Of a DNA stretch of 64,000 bases, positions 26,836 through 35,083 are shown one piece after another. The notes below the pieces were generated by a model, which was not told the origin of the DNA, did no database searches, and was given only the letters and a program-made list of their open reading frames with translations. The position numbers and the translations under genes were made by a program. The stretch comes from Bacteroidota bacterium (lineage in GTDB: Bacteria > Bacteroidota > Ignavibacteria > UBA10030 > UBA6906), in the NCBI GenBank assembly GCA_030835135.1, contig JAUQWO010000046.1, positions 124,001 to 188,000 on the forward strand, in the 5' to 3' direction. The stretch's first letter is position 1. Each line of letters opens with the position of its first letter.

Positions 26836-28896
26836 TCAATGGCCGGTGGTCTTGAATCGCTCCTTGAAGGTCGGTTGCGCACCGGCCATCACCAGGAACG
26901 TGTCGAGTGGTACGACCTCGTATTCGGGCCCGAGTTTATCCAGGATGCCCTTCACCCGTTTGATGTCGCTGGACTCGCGGATGTGGACGAGCAGGAAGTA
27001 CGGCCTGGCCGGGTTCACGCGGGCCAGCTCCTGCAGATCGGCCACGGCATCGGCCTCCGGACGCTCCGGGGAGAGATAGTAGTCATACGACATGAAGGGA
27101 CGTCCGTTACGCACGGCGAACGTGTGCGACGGCGCATACCCGTTGATGAACCCGATCGCTTCCGGCAGCCCCTCGTAGTACATGGTCACGATATCCTCCG
27201 GCAGGTCGGTGTTTCCTTCCACCGTCGCTCCCTCGGAGTAATCCATCGTCTCGAAGACCCGCAGGTCGAGCTGCTTCATCTGTTCGCGCGAGATGGCGAT
27301 GAGCTGCGTGAGCAGTTGCGGCGGCACCGCCTTGGGGTACATGTACCCCGGGCCGGAGAGACACCCGATGAAATAGTCGTTCGGGGTGGCCAGCGTATAG
27401 AAGTATTCCGCCATCGCCGGCGCCATCCAGGTGTAGTTGGTCAGCACTTCCCATGCATATGGGATCTCGCCGCGGCCCGGCTTCAGCCATGCGCCGAGTC
27501 CGATGCCGTCGGTCTGGACGCACGTGACATAGACCTTCTTCTCCGCCGTGTACGTCTTCCCGGGCACGACGGAGTGATTGTTCTTGTACGCGAAGCCGGG
27601 CGACGCCGGCACCTGCGCGCTGAAGCTCAGGTCCGGCAGTGTATGGAGGCCTTCCACACGATGGCCGTACCGGGAGGTGAGCGTCACATACTCCCGCTCG
27701 AGGTCCTTCTTGTACGAATGCCATCCCATCACCAGCGACATCGGCTTCATTTCCGACAGCAGGCGGTCGGCAAGCCGGTACTCCGTGGTGTCGGTGAGCC
27801 GGCACGACAGGTCGCTGAAGAACGCGCCCTTGTAGATCCCCCAGTCGGCGACAGCGGGCTTCATCACCTCGCCGAACTCGCCGCCCATCCAGATGATGAA
27901 CTCCTTGTTGCACCGTGCCCAGTACCGGTCATACGCCCACGTGTAGATCTGCGTGTCATTCATCCCCGCGAACGTCCCGCGGAGGTCCACCACCTTCTTC
28001 AGCCCGGCCCGTTCCATCATCGGGATCAGCTCCTCGCTCACCACCACCGCGCTCTCCAGCCCTGCGATGGTGAACGCGACCGTCAGCGAGTTGCGCACGT
28101 TCTTGTCCCACACGATGTAGCCCCTGACGTACCGCTTCAGCGTCGCGATGGCATTCTCAGCGGTCCGGAGTTCCTGGAAGGAATAGTTCCGCGTATCGCG
28201 GTAGAACCCGTACACGGAGGTGACGTACGTGAACGGCCAGTCCTCCGGGTACAGGAGATACATGAGGGGTCCGTTCTTGTTCACCACGCCCTGCAGACTG
28301 ATCAGCATGGCGTTCACCGGAAGCTTGCCGCCGATCTCCCAGTTGTCCTCCAGCGTCAGGACATACGCCTGCTTCCACCCGACCTTCTTCAGCTGATAGA
28401 CCGTCGGCGGGCCCGACGTGCGCGTCGACCGTTCCAGCGCATAGGTCAGCACCTCACCGGTACCGGATGTGGTGAAGCGATGGCGTGCCGTGACGGGTGT
28501 CTCGCCCTGCGATCCGCGCAGGCGGAACGTCTCTTCAACCACCACTCCGTCCTTCCCCGGCACCACATGCACAGCCCGCCGCGAACCGGCCACCATCGAG
28601 AGACCCATGAAGACGTTGGTCGGAAACGCGCGTTCGGTGACCGGCACCTGGACGACGCTGCCGTTCAGGGGGAGTACCAGGGAATCCACGAAACGCCGGA
28701 CGGTGCCGAACTGGCGGACGAGGGTGACATGCGAGGAGGTTGTGGTGATGCGGACGAACAGGGTGCCATAGAGGTCGATGTCGGTGCTCTTCGCCTTCAT
28801 CGCTTCCCAGGAGCCATCCAGGGACGGACCGGCGCTGAAGGCCAGCGAAGAGGCAAGGATCGTGAGAGCAACGAGTCTGCGTACGACGGAGGACAT
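26836..28896 (-). CDS. Secreted GxGYxYP-family putative glycoside hydrolase, copy A
   Basis: A 686-residue paralogue of the next gene with the same design: signal peptide (about 1-22), lipocalin-like domain starting LDGSWEAMKAKSTDIDLYGT, and GxGYxYP module with GPGYMYPKAVPP near 530 and FINGYAPSHTFAVRNGRP near 620. Many stretches are identical between copies, for example KPGRGEIPYAWEV, ATPNDYFIG and DYSEGATVEGN. An AAGGA ribosome site is 8 nt before the ATG, and a clear promoter lies at 28983-29010. This is the first gene of the four-gene secreted run ending at 22224. Confidence 0.82.
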   Translation of the reverse strand: MSSVVRRLVALTILASSLAFSAGPSLDGSWEAMKAKSTDIDLYGTLFVRITTTSSHVTLVRQFGTVRRFVDSLVLPLNGSVVQVPVTERAFPTNVFMGLSMVAGSRRAVHVVPGKDGVVVEETFRLRGSQGETPVTARHRFTTSGTGEVLTYALERSTRTSGPPTVYQLKKVGWKQAYVLTLEDNWEIGGKLPVNAMLISLQGVVNKNGPLMYLLYPEDWPFTYVTSVYGFYRDTRNYSFQELRTAENAIATLKRYVRGYIVWDKNVRNSLTVAFTIAGLESAVVVSEELIPMMERAGLKKVVDLRGTFAGMNDTQIYTWAYDRYWARCNKEFIIWMGGEFGEVMKPAVADWGIYKGAFFSDLSCRLTDTTEYRLADRLLSEMKPMSLVMGWHSYKKDLEREYVTLTSRYGHRVEGLHTLPDLSFSAQVPASPGFAYKNNHSVVPGKTYTAEKKVYVTCVQTDGIGLGAWLKPGRGEIPYAWEVLTNYTWMAPAMAEYFYTLATPNDYFIGCLSGPGYMYPKAVPPQLLTQLIAISREQMKQLDLRVFETMDYSEGATVEGNTDLPEDIVTMYYEGLPEAIGFINGYAPSHTFAVRNGRPFMSYDYYLSPERPEADAVADLQELARVNPARPYFLLVHIRESSDIKRVKGILDKLGPEYEVVPLDTFLVMAGAQPTFKERFKTTGH

Positions 28897-28982
28897 GGAA
28901 GCGTTCCTTACATGATCAGGTGCGATGGCGGCAGGGGGTGAAGGGAGTGTCGCCGGAAGGATCCCCTTGTCGGGATCATCGC

Positions 28983-29010
28983 AAGATACAGGTTTTCACG
29001 GGGTTTTCAA
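28983..29010 (-). promoter_or_regulatory. Promoter of the GxGYxYP operon
   Basis: On the minus strand TTGAAA (29010-29005) is followed after 16 nt by TATCTT (28988-28983). The predicted start leaves a leader of about 80 nt with a ribosome site before the ATG at 28896. It lies in the 141-bp gap after the UroD-like gene. Confidence 0.6.
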
Positions 29011-29037
29011 ATGCACCGCACACCAACAGTGAAACGC

Positions 29038-30120
29038 TCAGCGGCGCGATCGGATGGCCACGGCGTTGCCGAAGATCTCTTCGCCTGCGATGCCCGCGGC
29101 GGCGTACATCGCGAAGATGTTCGCGATGGGTGTCTCCGGCGGTATGGTGTGCGACGCAGCGAGAATGAACCCGCCGCCATCCGCGGTCATGGTGTCGATG
29201 AGTTCGCGTGTCGCGGCGTACACCTCGGCGGCACTCCCGCGGGGGATGAGCCCGATGGTGTCGAGCCCGCCCATGAACGTGAGCGAGGACCCGAAGTCGC
29301 GCTTGAGCGCCGCCGCCTCCATGCCTGTGCAGCCGTACTGGATGGGGTTGAGAACCGTGATGCCGATCTCGATGAGGTCGGGGATGATGTCGCGCATGGC
29401 CCCGCAGCAATGATACGCGACCGGCACACCGTGTCCGGTCCCCGCCGCCACGATCCGCACGAGGTTGGGCTTGATGAGCGCGCGCCACTGCCGGGGATTC
29501 ATCATCATGCACTGTTGCCCGGCCACATCATCGCCCGTCCAGAGCCAGTCCAGCGGCAGCGTCCTGAACGCCGCATCGGCAAGCGCCAGCGAGAACGTCG
29601 TGGCGCGTTCGAACAGCGCAACGGAGATCTCCGGCTGGAGCGCGAGATCTTCGATCGCCTGTTCCATCCCCCGGACGCGGCAGAGCAGTTCGAAGAGACA
29701 GGGGGAGACGTCGGCCCCGATGAAACGGGTGCCCACGTGCGGCCGCAACCGCTCGAGCTGCTGCATCAGCTCCGGTATCGCACCGTACGGGAAGCTGTAG
29801 GATCCGATCTGGTCCTCGGAGGCATGCGCAAGAGGCGATCGCTGCACCTGGTTGAACTGCCCTTCGCGCACCCAGGTGATCCCCCACGCATCGGTGTGCG
29901 TCTCTCCGTCGTGCTCGTGGACGATCCCTTCCATGGCATAATTGTTCCCCACCCATACCTGCCGCACGTCATTGCCCATCGCTTCATCCACCTGATGGGG
30001 CGCAATGCCGAGATGCTGCGCAAGGATGGCCGCGGTGTCGGGGTGGAACCACATGAAGACGGGTACACGGTCCACCGGTTGACGCCGGATGGCTGCGGTG
30101 ACGCGTTCGCGCGATGTCAT
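29038..30120 (-). CDS. Uroporphyrinogen decarboxylase/MtaA-family protein (probable methyltransferase-like)
   Basis: The start is the ATG at 30120, inside the rhomboid stop (ATGA), giving 360 residues. The protein has the UroD-superfamily TIM-barrel pattern: MTSRERVTAAIRRQPVDRVPVF at the start and PVAYHCCGAM near 230, where His and Cys sit as in the zinc site of corrinoid:CoM methyltransferases. It also has IQYGCTGMEAAALKRDFG, TFMGGLDTIGLIPRG, and FILAASHTIPPETPIANIFAMY at the end. The last segment has Ser-His where MtaA has a zinc-binding Cys. This subfamily is widespread and uncharacterised. True haem-pathway UroD activity is unlikely. Confidence 0.8.
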   Translation of the reverse strand: MTSRERVTAAIRRQPVDRVPVFMWFHPDTAAILAQHLGIAPHQVDEAMGNDVRQVWVGNNYAMEGIVHEHDGETHTDAWGITWVREGQFNQVQRSPLAHASEDQIGSYSFPYGAIPELMQQLERLRPHVGTRFIGADVSPCLFELLCRVRGMEQAIEDLALQPEISVALFERATTFSLALADAAFRTLPLDWLWTGDDVAGQQCMMMNPRQWRALIKPNLVRIVAAGTGHGVPVAYHCCGAMRDIIPDLIEIGITVLNPIQYGCTGMEAAALKRDFGSSLTFMGGLDTIGLIPRGSAAEVYAATRELIDTMTADGGGFILAASHTIPPETPIANIFAMYAAAGIAGEEIFGNAVAIRSRR

Positions 30121-30863
30121 AGACGGCTGAACCGTTCGAGGAACTGCTGTTCCTGGGGGGTGAGACTTTCGATGCCGGCGGTGTCGATCTTCGTCATGAT
30201 GCGGTCGAATTCCGAACGGTTCACTTCGTGCATACCGGTCCGGTCGATGGACCGCCAGCGATGGATGTCCGACTGCCCGAAGGACGGCAACGGGACGACG
30301 AACTTCATCCGGCGCGCCCGCACCTTCCGGTCGCGCAGCACGAGATACAGGTACCCGCCTACGAACCCACCGAGGTGCGCCCAGTGCGCCGTCGTGCCGC
30401 CGCCGCTGAATCCGCCCCAGACGCTCATCGCGGTCATGATGATGACCAGCGTGCGCGCCTCCACAGGGATGATGCCCCAGATGAGGATCTGTTCGCGCGG
30501 CCAGAAACGTGCGAACGCGAGGAAGACGCCATACACACCGCCCGACGCACCGATGATGGGCGTGTGGGGGGTGATCGAGGACAGCAGGGCGCCGCTCATC
30601 CCGGCGATGAAATACAGCAGGAGGAAATCCCGGCCGCCCATTTCCAGCTCGAGCCGCGGACCGAAGAAGAACAGGCCGAGCATATTGAAGAGCAGATGGA
30701 ACATATCGGCATGGAGGAACATGTACGTGATAAGCGTCCACGGATACTGCAGGATCTCCGCCGGGACGAGCGCAAATTGTTCCCGCAGCCCCGGGGCCGC
30801 GGACGACAGGATGAAGATCACCACGTTTACCAGGATCAACCGTATGGTCCACGACTGCATCAT
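30117..30863 (-). CDS. Rhomboid-family intramembrane serine protease
   Basis: The 248-residue protein has six or more transmembrane helices and the complete rhomboid set: HADMFHLLFNMLGLFFFG (oxyanion Asn region), catalytic Ser in IIGASGGVYGVF near residue 110, and catalytic His in TTAHWAHLGGFVGGYLY near residue 162. A soluble tail follows from about 180, ending in a QEQQFLERFSRL helix. It cleaves transmembrane substrates within the inner membrane. A GAGGTGATGG sequence precedes two adjacent ATGs. The stop overlaps the UroD-like gene by four bases. Confidence 0.93.
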   Translation of the reverse strand: MMQSWTIRLILVNVVIFILSSAAPGLREQFALVPAEILQYPWTLITYMFLHADMFHLLFNMLGLFFFGPRLELEMGGRDFLLLYFIAGMSGALLSSITPHTPIIGASGGVYGVFLAFARFWPREQILIWGIIPVEARTLVIIMTAMSVWGGFSGGGTTAHWAHLGGFVGGYLYLVLRDRKVRARRMKFVVPLPSFGQSDIHRWRSIDRTGMHEVNRSEFDRIMTKIDTAGIESLTPQEQQFLERFSRL

Positions 30864-30917
30864 ACCATCACCTCGAGTGCGTAGAAGAATGTCTCAATGG
30901 CCGCCGCACGGCCACGA

Positions 30918-31448
30918 TCATTGTCCGGATTGCGGTTGTGCTTTCGGTGTGCCGGAACGCGCCTGGAAGAGGATCCCGCCCACCACCAGGGCGATGAAGA
31001 TGATCGATTCCAGGAAGCCGCCCACATGGATCGCATGGACGACCAGGTAGGCGCCGAAGAGCGACGACAGCAGGATGAGCGCCCACTTCACGATGAAGAA
31101 GGCGAGGATCACGCCGATCACCGCACCCACCCCCATGGGGATCCACGGGATGCTCTCCGCACCCCACCCCGCCTGGAGCGCGATCACATAGCCGGTGTAG
31201 GCGCCGCCCAGGACACCGGCCACCACCACGGCGATCTTCTGCACGAAGAACGCGATGAAAACCCCGATGCCGCCACCCACGAGCGCCGTGAGGATCAGCA
31301 TGGTCGACGGCGCATCGCCGAAGATGTGCGTGGCGATCGTGAGCCCCGCGAAGAACCCCACCGCCCCGAGGAGCAATCCGAGCCCCCTCCTGCCAAACGC
31401 AAGCAGCGCGAAGCCGACGACGATCTCAACGATGGACACAGTGGTCAT
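30918..31448 (-). CDS. Small polytopic membrane protein, TMEM198/DUF4203-like
   Basis: The 176-residue protein has about six to seven closely spaced hydrophobic helices rich in Gly, Val and Ile (LLLGAVGFFAGLTIATHIFG, VGGGIGVFIAFFV, VLGGAYTGYVIAL) and a short polar tail with Pro and Gln. This resembles TMEM198/DUF4203 membrane proteins of unknown role. Family identity is tentative because the sequence is low in distinctive residues. It lies 54 bp upstream of the rhomboid gene on the same strand. Confidence 0.6.
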   Translation of the reverse strand: MTTVSIVEIVVGFALLAFGRRGLGLLLGAVGFFAGLTIATHIFGDAPSTMLILTALVGGGIGVFIAFFVQKIAVVVAGVLGGAYTGYVIALQAGWGAESIPWIPMGVGAVIGVILAFFIVKWALILLSSLFGAYLVVHAIHVGGFLESIIFIALVVGGILFQARSGTPKAQPQSGQ

Positions 31449-31492
31449 GGGTGGCCTTCCGTCTCAAAGGTTTTGTGCATACGCGTGAACGG

Positions 31493-32728
31493 TCAGGGCC
31501 GTGCCCCATAGTGGGCACAGACCTTCTCCAGGAATGTATCGAACACATTGCCATACCGCCCGACGTCCAGGAACTCGGTGATCATCGCACGCTCCCGCTG
31601 ACCGTAATCCGGACAGGCGAACGGATTCTCATGGATGCCCAGCGGCAACTCGAGGAGCGGAACGCCGGTATCGCGCCGGATCCCCTGCAGCGCGTTCATC
31701 ATCGCACCCGCGGGCATCACCTGGTCCTCCGTCCCCGCGATCGCCAGCAGCCGCGGCCCGAGCTCCTTCAACCGCGCATCCAGACGCGTGCGGTTCGGCA
31801 TGAGACCGAGGAAGGCGTTGAACCACGCCGCCTCACGATGATGCTCGAGCCAGTGCTTGATGCGCCCGGACATCATCTTGTCGCGGTACTTCACATACAT
31901 CTTCATCAGCGACACTTCCGCGGCATGGTCCAGGATCAGGAGCGACGACAGGTTCACGTCCCTGATCGCGGCACACGAGGCGAAGATCACGCCCCGGCTC
32001 CGCTCGAACCACCCCTTGTGGTTCTCCAGCAGGAGCGCCAGCGCCACATACCCGCCCGCCGAGAATCCGAGCACATCCACCCGCGCATCGGGGGTGAAGT
32101 GCGGATGCCGTCCGGCCCGGATCTCCGCCACGAGGTCGATGAGGTCCCAGTAGGCCTGCAGCGCACCCCAGATGAACCGTTCGGGGTGCACGCCGAGGCG
32201 CTCGCTGATCACCGCATTGAAGCGGTGCGCGAACTCATTCCCCGGGATCTCCTGACGCCGGCGATACATGTCCTGCTGCTCCACCGCCCACTCCCGGCGC
32301 ACCCGGTTGATGTGGAACGGCAGCGGGAACATCGCCACCGGGATCTGCGCGTTCGTCCAGATCTGATATGCCCACGGAATGTACTTCGTGAAGCTCCGCT
32401 CATTCAGGCCGTGCAGCAGGATCACCAGATGGTCGTGCCTGCGCAACGGCCCGGTGCTGTGTTCGCGCAGCAACGGGAAGCGGAACACGCTGTTCTCCCC
32501 GATCCGGCAGTCGATCGGCTCCCCGATCGTCGGTTCGGCAGGGAACGTCAACCCGTGCTCGCGACACACATACCCGTCCTGTCCCAGGAGGTATGATGCA
32601 TGCCGCGACCGGTGTTCCAGATAGTACAGGTCCACGTTCTCGTCGGCGTACGACAGCGGCACCGCATCCGACCACTCGTCGTTGCGGCGGAACCGCTTGC
32701 TGATCTCTCTATAGTCGGGATGTTTCAC
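31493..32728 (-). CDS. DUF6051-like alpha/beta hydrolase
   Basis: This 411-residue cytosolic protein is an alpha/beta hydrolase. The oxyanion strand is LVILLHGLNERSFTKYIPWA near residue 100, the nucleophile elbow is GFSAGGYVAL near 222, and the acid and His are likely in IAGTEDQVMPAG near 335 and LGIHENPF near 365. The HGLNERS and MFPLPFHINR pattern matches the DUF6051 family, whose substrates are unknown. It has no signal peptide. It follows the iron-sulfur membrane protein by only 7 bp and is probably cotranscribed with it. Confidence 0.78.
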   Translation of the reverse strand: MKHPDYREISKRFRRNDEWSDAVPLSYADENVDLYYLEHRSRHASYLLGQDGYVCREHGLTFPAEPTIGEPIDCRIGENSVFRFPLLREHSTGPLRRHDHLVILLHGLNERSFTKYIPWAYQIWTNAQIPVAMFPLPFHINRVRREWAVEQQDMYRRRQEIPGNEFAHRFNAVISERLGVHPERFIWGALQAYWDLIDLVAEIRAGRHPHFTPDARVDVLGFSAGGYVALALLLENHKGWFERSRGVIFASCAAIRDVNLSSLLILDHAAEVSLMKMYVKYRDKMMSGRIKHWLEHHREAAWFNAFLGLMPNRTRLDARLKELGPRLLAIAGTEDQVMPAGAMMNALQGIRRDTGVPLLELPLGIHENPFACPDYGQRERAMITEFLDVGRYGNVFDTFLEKVCAHYGARP

Positions 32729-32735
32729 CTGATCC

Positions 32736-34751
32736 TCATGCCCGGGCGGGCGGCTCCACGGCCTCCAGCAGCAGTTCGGCGATGTCCTTCACGGCCACCT
32801 GCTCCGCCGCGCCCTTTTCCTTGATGCCGTCGGTCAACATGGTCATACAGAACGGACACCCGGTGCCGATCACGTCCGGTTTCACGCCGAGTGCTTCTTC
32901 CGTGCGTTCGATGTTCACGCGCTTCCCTTCGCGCTCCTCCATCCACATGCGCCCACCACCTGCGCCGCAGCAGAAGCTCTTGTCGTGCGATCGCCGCATC
33001 TCCACCGGCTGCGACCCGTTGGCCGCGGCGATGAGTTCCCGCGGTGCATCGTATTCGCCGTTATACCGGCCCAGATAGCACGGGTCATGGAAGGTGATCG
33101 TCCCCTGCGCCTGCGGACGCAGCGTCAATTTCCCTTCCTTCACGAGCTGTTCGAGGAATGTCGCATGATGCACCACCTCGTACGCGCCGCCGAACTGGCG
33201 GTATTCCTTGCCGAGCGACTGCAGACAGTGGGGACACGTGACCACGATCTTCTTCACGCCGTAGCCGTTGAGCGTGGCGATATTGTCGGTCATGAGCGTC
33301 TGGGCGAGATACTCGTTCCCCATGCGCCGTGCCGGATCGCCGTTGCACTTCTCTTCGTTCCCGAGGATGGCGAAGTTCACGCCGGCCATTGTCATGAGCT
33401 GCACAAAAGCGCGGGACACCTTCTGATACCGTGCATCGTAGGAGCCTGCACATCCCACCCAGAACAACACATCGGCCGTACGCACATTCGCCATCACCGG
33501 CACATCCAGCCCCTGCGCCCAATCCGCGCGGCTGGAATGGCTGAAATTCCACGGCGTGAAGTTCCGTTCCAGATTCGAGAACGTGACCTTCAGTTCGTCG
33601 GGGAACCGCGATTCATTCAGCACCAGACCGCGGCGCAGCTCCACGATCGCATCCACATGTTCGATCATCACCGGGCACTCCTGCACGCAGGCCATACAGG
33701 TGGTGCACGCCCAGAGCTCCTGCTCGGTGATGAAGTTGTCCAGAAGCTGGTGTCCCAGGACCTCCTGGACCTCCGCGGGGGCCGTGTCCGCCGCCACACC
33801 GGCAAGCGGGGCCTTCTCCATCGTACGGGCGCGGATGTCCACGAAGACCTTCCGCGGGTTGAGGAGTTTGCCTGTTGTGTTGGCCGGACAGGACGCAGTG
33901 CAGCGTCCGCACTCGGTACAGGTGTACCCGTTGAACAACTGTTTCCAGCTCAGGTCGTCCACGTCCGTGGCGCCGAACTTCGTGGCCGTCTCATCCGCAA
34001 GGTTGATGGGCTTCAACGCGCCGCGCGGTTCGAGATTCGTGAAGTACACGTTGGGCACGGAGGTGAGGACGTGCAGATGCTTGGAGTACGGGAGATAGTT
34101 CAGGAACCCGAGCACGGCCAGCATGTGTGCCCAGAAGAAGATGCCGTACCACACGCCCACGCTGCCGGTATCCATGCCCGCGAACATCGCGCCGAGCGGC
34201 GAGGAGAGGAAGCGCGCACCATCGGCGAACGACGGATGCAGGATCGTCCGCGTGGCATTCTGTCCGAACATCGTGACCATCACGGTGAGGATGAGACCGA
34301 GGATCAGAATGGCGTCCCATTTGGCGTGCCCCTCCACCTGCAGCCGTTTCGGCGGCGCGATGAGACGGCGGAGGATGGATGTGACGACCGACAGGATCAC
34401 GAGTCCCCCGATGAGGTCCTGGAGGAACACGAGCGGCGGATAGAGCGGTCCGAGGAACGCAAAACTTGCGCCGGGGGCGAGGCCTTCCAGGACGGATTCC
34501 ACGATGGCGGAGAGGAGGATGACGAACCCCCAGAAGATCATGAAGTGCAGAAGTCCGGCCACGGGCTCGCGCAGCAGCTTGGACTGTCCGAAGGCGATCT
34601 TCAGGACCACGCCGATGCGCTCCCCGATGCGGTCGAAGCGGTTCTCGGCCTTCCCGATGCGGAGGTATCCGATCAGGCGGAGGGCGCTGCGGCCGAAGAG
34701 CGTGAGTGCGGCTGCGAGCACGAGGCCGAAGAGGACCGATTGTACTGGCAT
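32736..34751 (-). CDS. NarI-HdrD-like membrane iron-sulfur oxidoreductase
   Basis: The 671-residue protein fuses an N-terminal membrane part (about 1-255, five to six helices, NarI-like) to a ferredoxin domain with two [4Fe-4S] motifs and then two CCG domains. The cluster motifs are CTECGRCTASCPA near 276 and CTTCMACVQECPV near 350. The CCG domains show CPHCLQSLG with FHDPCYLGRYNGEYD, and a final SFCCGAGGGRMW. This layout is that of HdrD/FadF-type quinone- or menaquinone-linked electron carriers. No heterodisulfide reductase or electron-transfer-flavoprotein gene lies nearby, so the partner is unknown. An AAGGAG site precedes the ATG. Confidence 0.88.
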   Translation of the reverse strand: MPVQSVLFGLVLAAALTLFGRSALRLIGYLRIGKAENRFDRIGERIGVVLKIAFGQSKLLREPVAGLLHFMIFWGFVILLSAIVESVLEGLAPGASFAFLGPLYPPLVFLQDLIGGLVILSVVTSILRRLIAPPKRLQVEGHAKWDAILILGLILTVMVTMFGQNATRTILHPSFADGARFLSSPLGAMFAGMDTGSVGVWYGIFFWAHMLAVLGFLNYLPYSKHLHVLTSVPNVYFTNLEPRGALKPINLADETATKFGATDVDDLSWKQLFNGYTCTECGRCTASCPANTTGKLLNPRKVFVDIRARTMEKAPLAGVAADTAPAEVQEVLGHQLLDNFITEQELWACTTCMACVQECPVMIEHVDAIVELRRGLVLNESRFPDELKVTFSNLERNFTPWNFSHSSRADWAQGLDVPVMANVRTADVLFWVGCAGSYDARYQKVSRAFVQLMTMAGVNFAILGNEEKCNGDPARRMGNEYLAQTLMTDNIATLNGYGVKKIVVTCPHCLQSLGKEYRQFGGAYEVVHHATFLEQLVKEGKLTLRPQAQGTITFHDPCYLGRYNGEYDAPRELIAAANGSQPVEMRRSHDKSFCCGAGGGRMWMEEREGKRVNIERTEEALGVKPDVIGTGCPFCMTMLTDGIKEKGAAEQVAVKDIAELLLEAVEPPARA

Positions 34752-34793
34752 GTCGTGGGCTCCTTACGTTGAAGACTTCTTCTAGCGTCGGAA

Positions 34794-35010
34794 TTGCGGA
34801 GTAGACCCGGAGGTTTACTCTCCGTCAAGCACAATCCGAAGCCTTTGCGGAATGGACCCGGAGGTATGTCCCTCCATCGGAAATCCCACCCGATGAATGC
34901 GCTTGCCTACGCGGGATTTCCGCTGGAGGGACATACCCCCGGGTCTCCAACCAGATTTACATCCCCACACGGTGAAGATCTCCGCTGGAGGGGCATACCC
35001 CCGGGTCTCC
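34794..35010. repeat. Palindromic intergenic repeat cluster, four copies
   Basis: The 332-bp gap 34752-35083 has no gene but holds four copies of one element. Copies at 34794-34823 and 34845-34881 run one way (GACCCGGAGGT core, preceded by TTGCGGA). Copies at 34919-34948 and 34981-35010 run the other way (TCCGCTGGAGGGRCATACC core) and differ from each other at one of 30 positions. The second and third copies form inverted arms extended by AAATCCC (34881-34887) and GGGATTT (34913-34919), giving a hairpin of about 30 bp with a 25-nt loop. A related pair occurs at 39321-39439. Confidence 0.85.
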
Positions 35011-35083
35011 CACGTGTGCGCCATCCCGTACGCGCAATTTCTCACCACCCGCGATCGTTCACCTGCCGATCCCAGGTCCGGTG

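Noticed and set aside
24508-28941. A 1477-codon open frame on the plus strand opposite both GxGYxYP genes
   Set aside because: It is antisense to two clearly real genes, is rich in His, Arg, Gly and Val with no domain, and arises from the high third-position GC of the real strand.
29038-30852. A single 604-codon frame joining the UroD-like gene and the rhomboid region
   Set aside because: The rhomboid protease is encoded in another phase (30117-30863), and the UroD-like family begins at the ATG at 30120.
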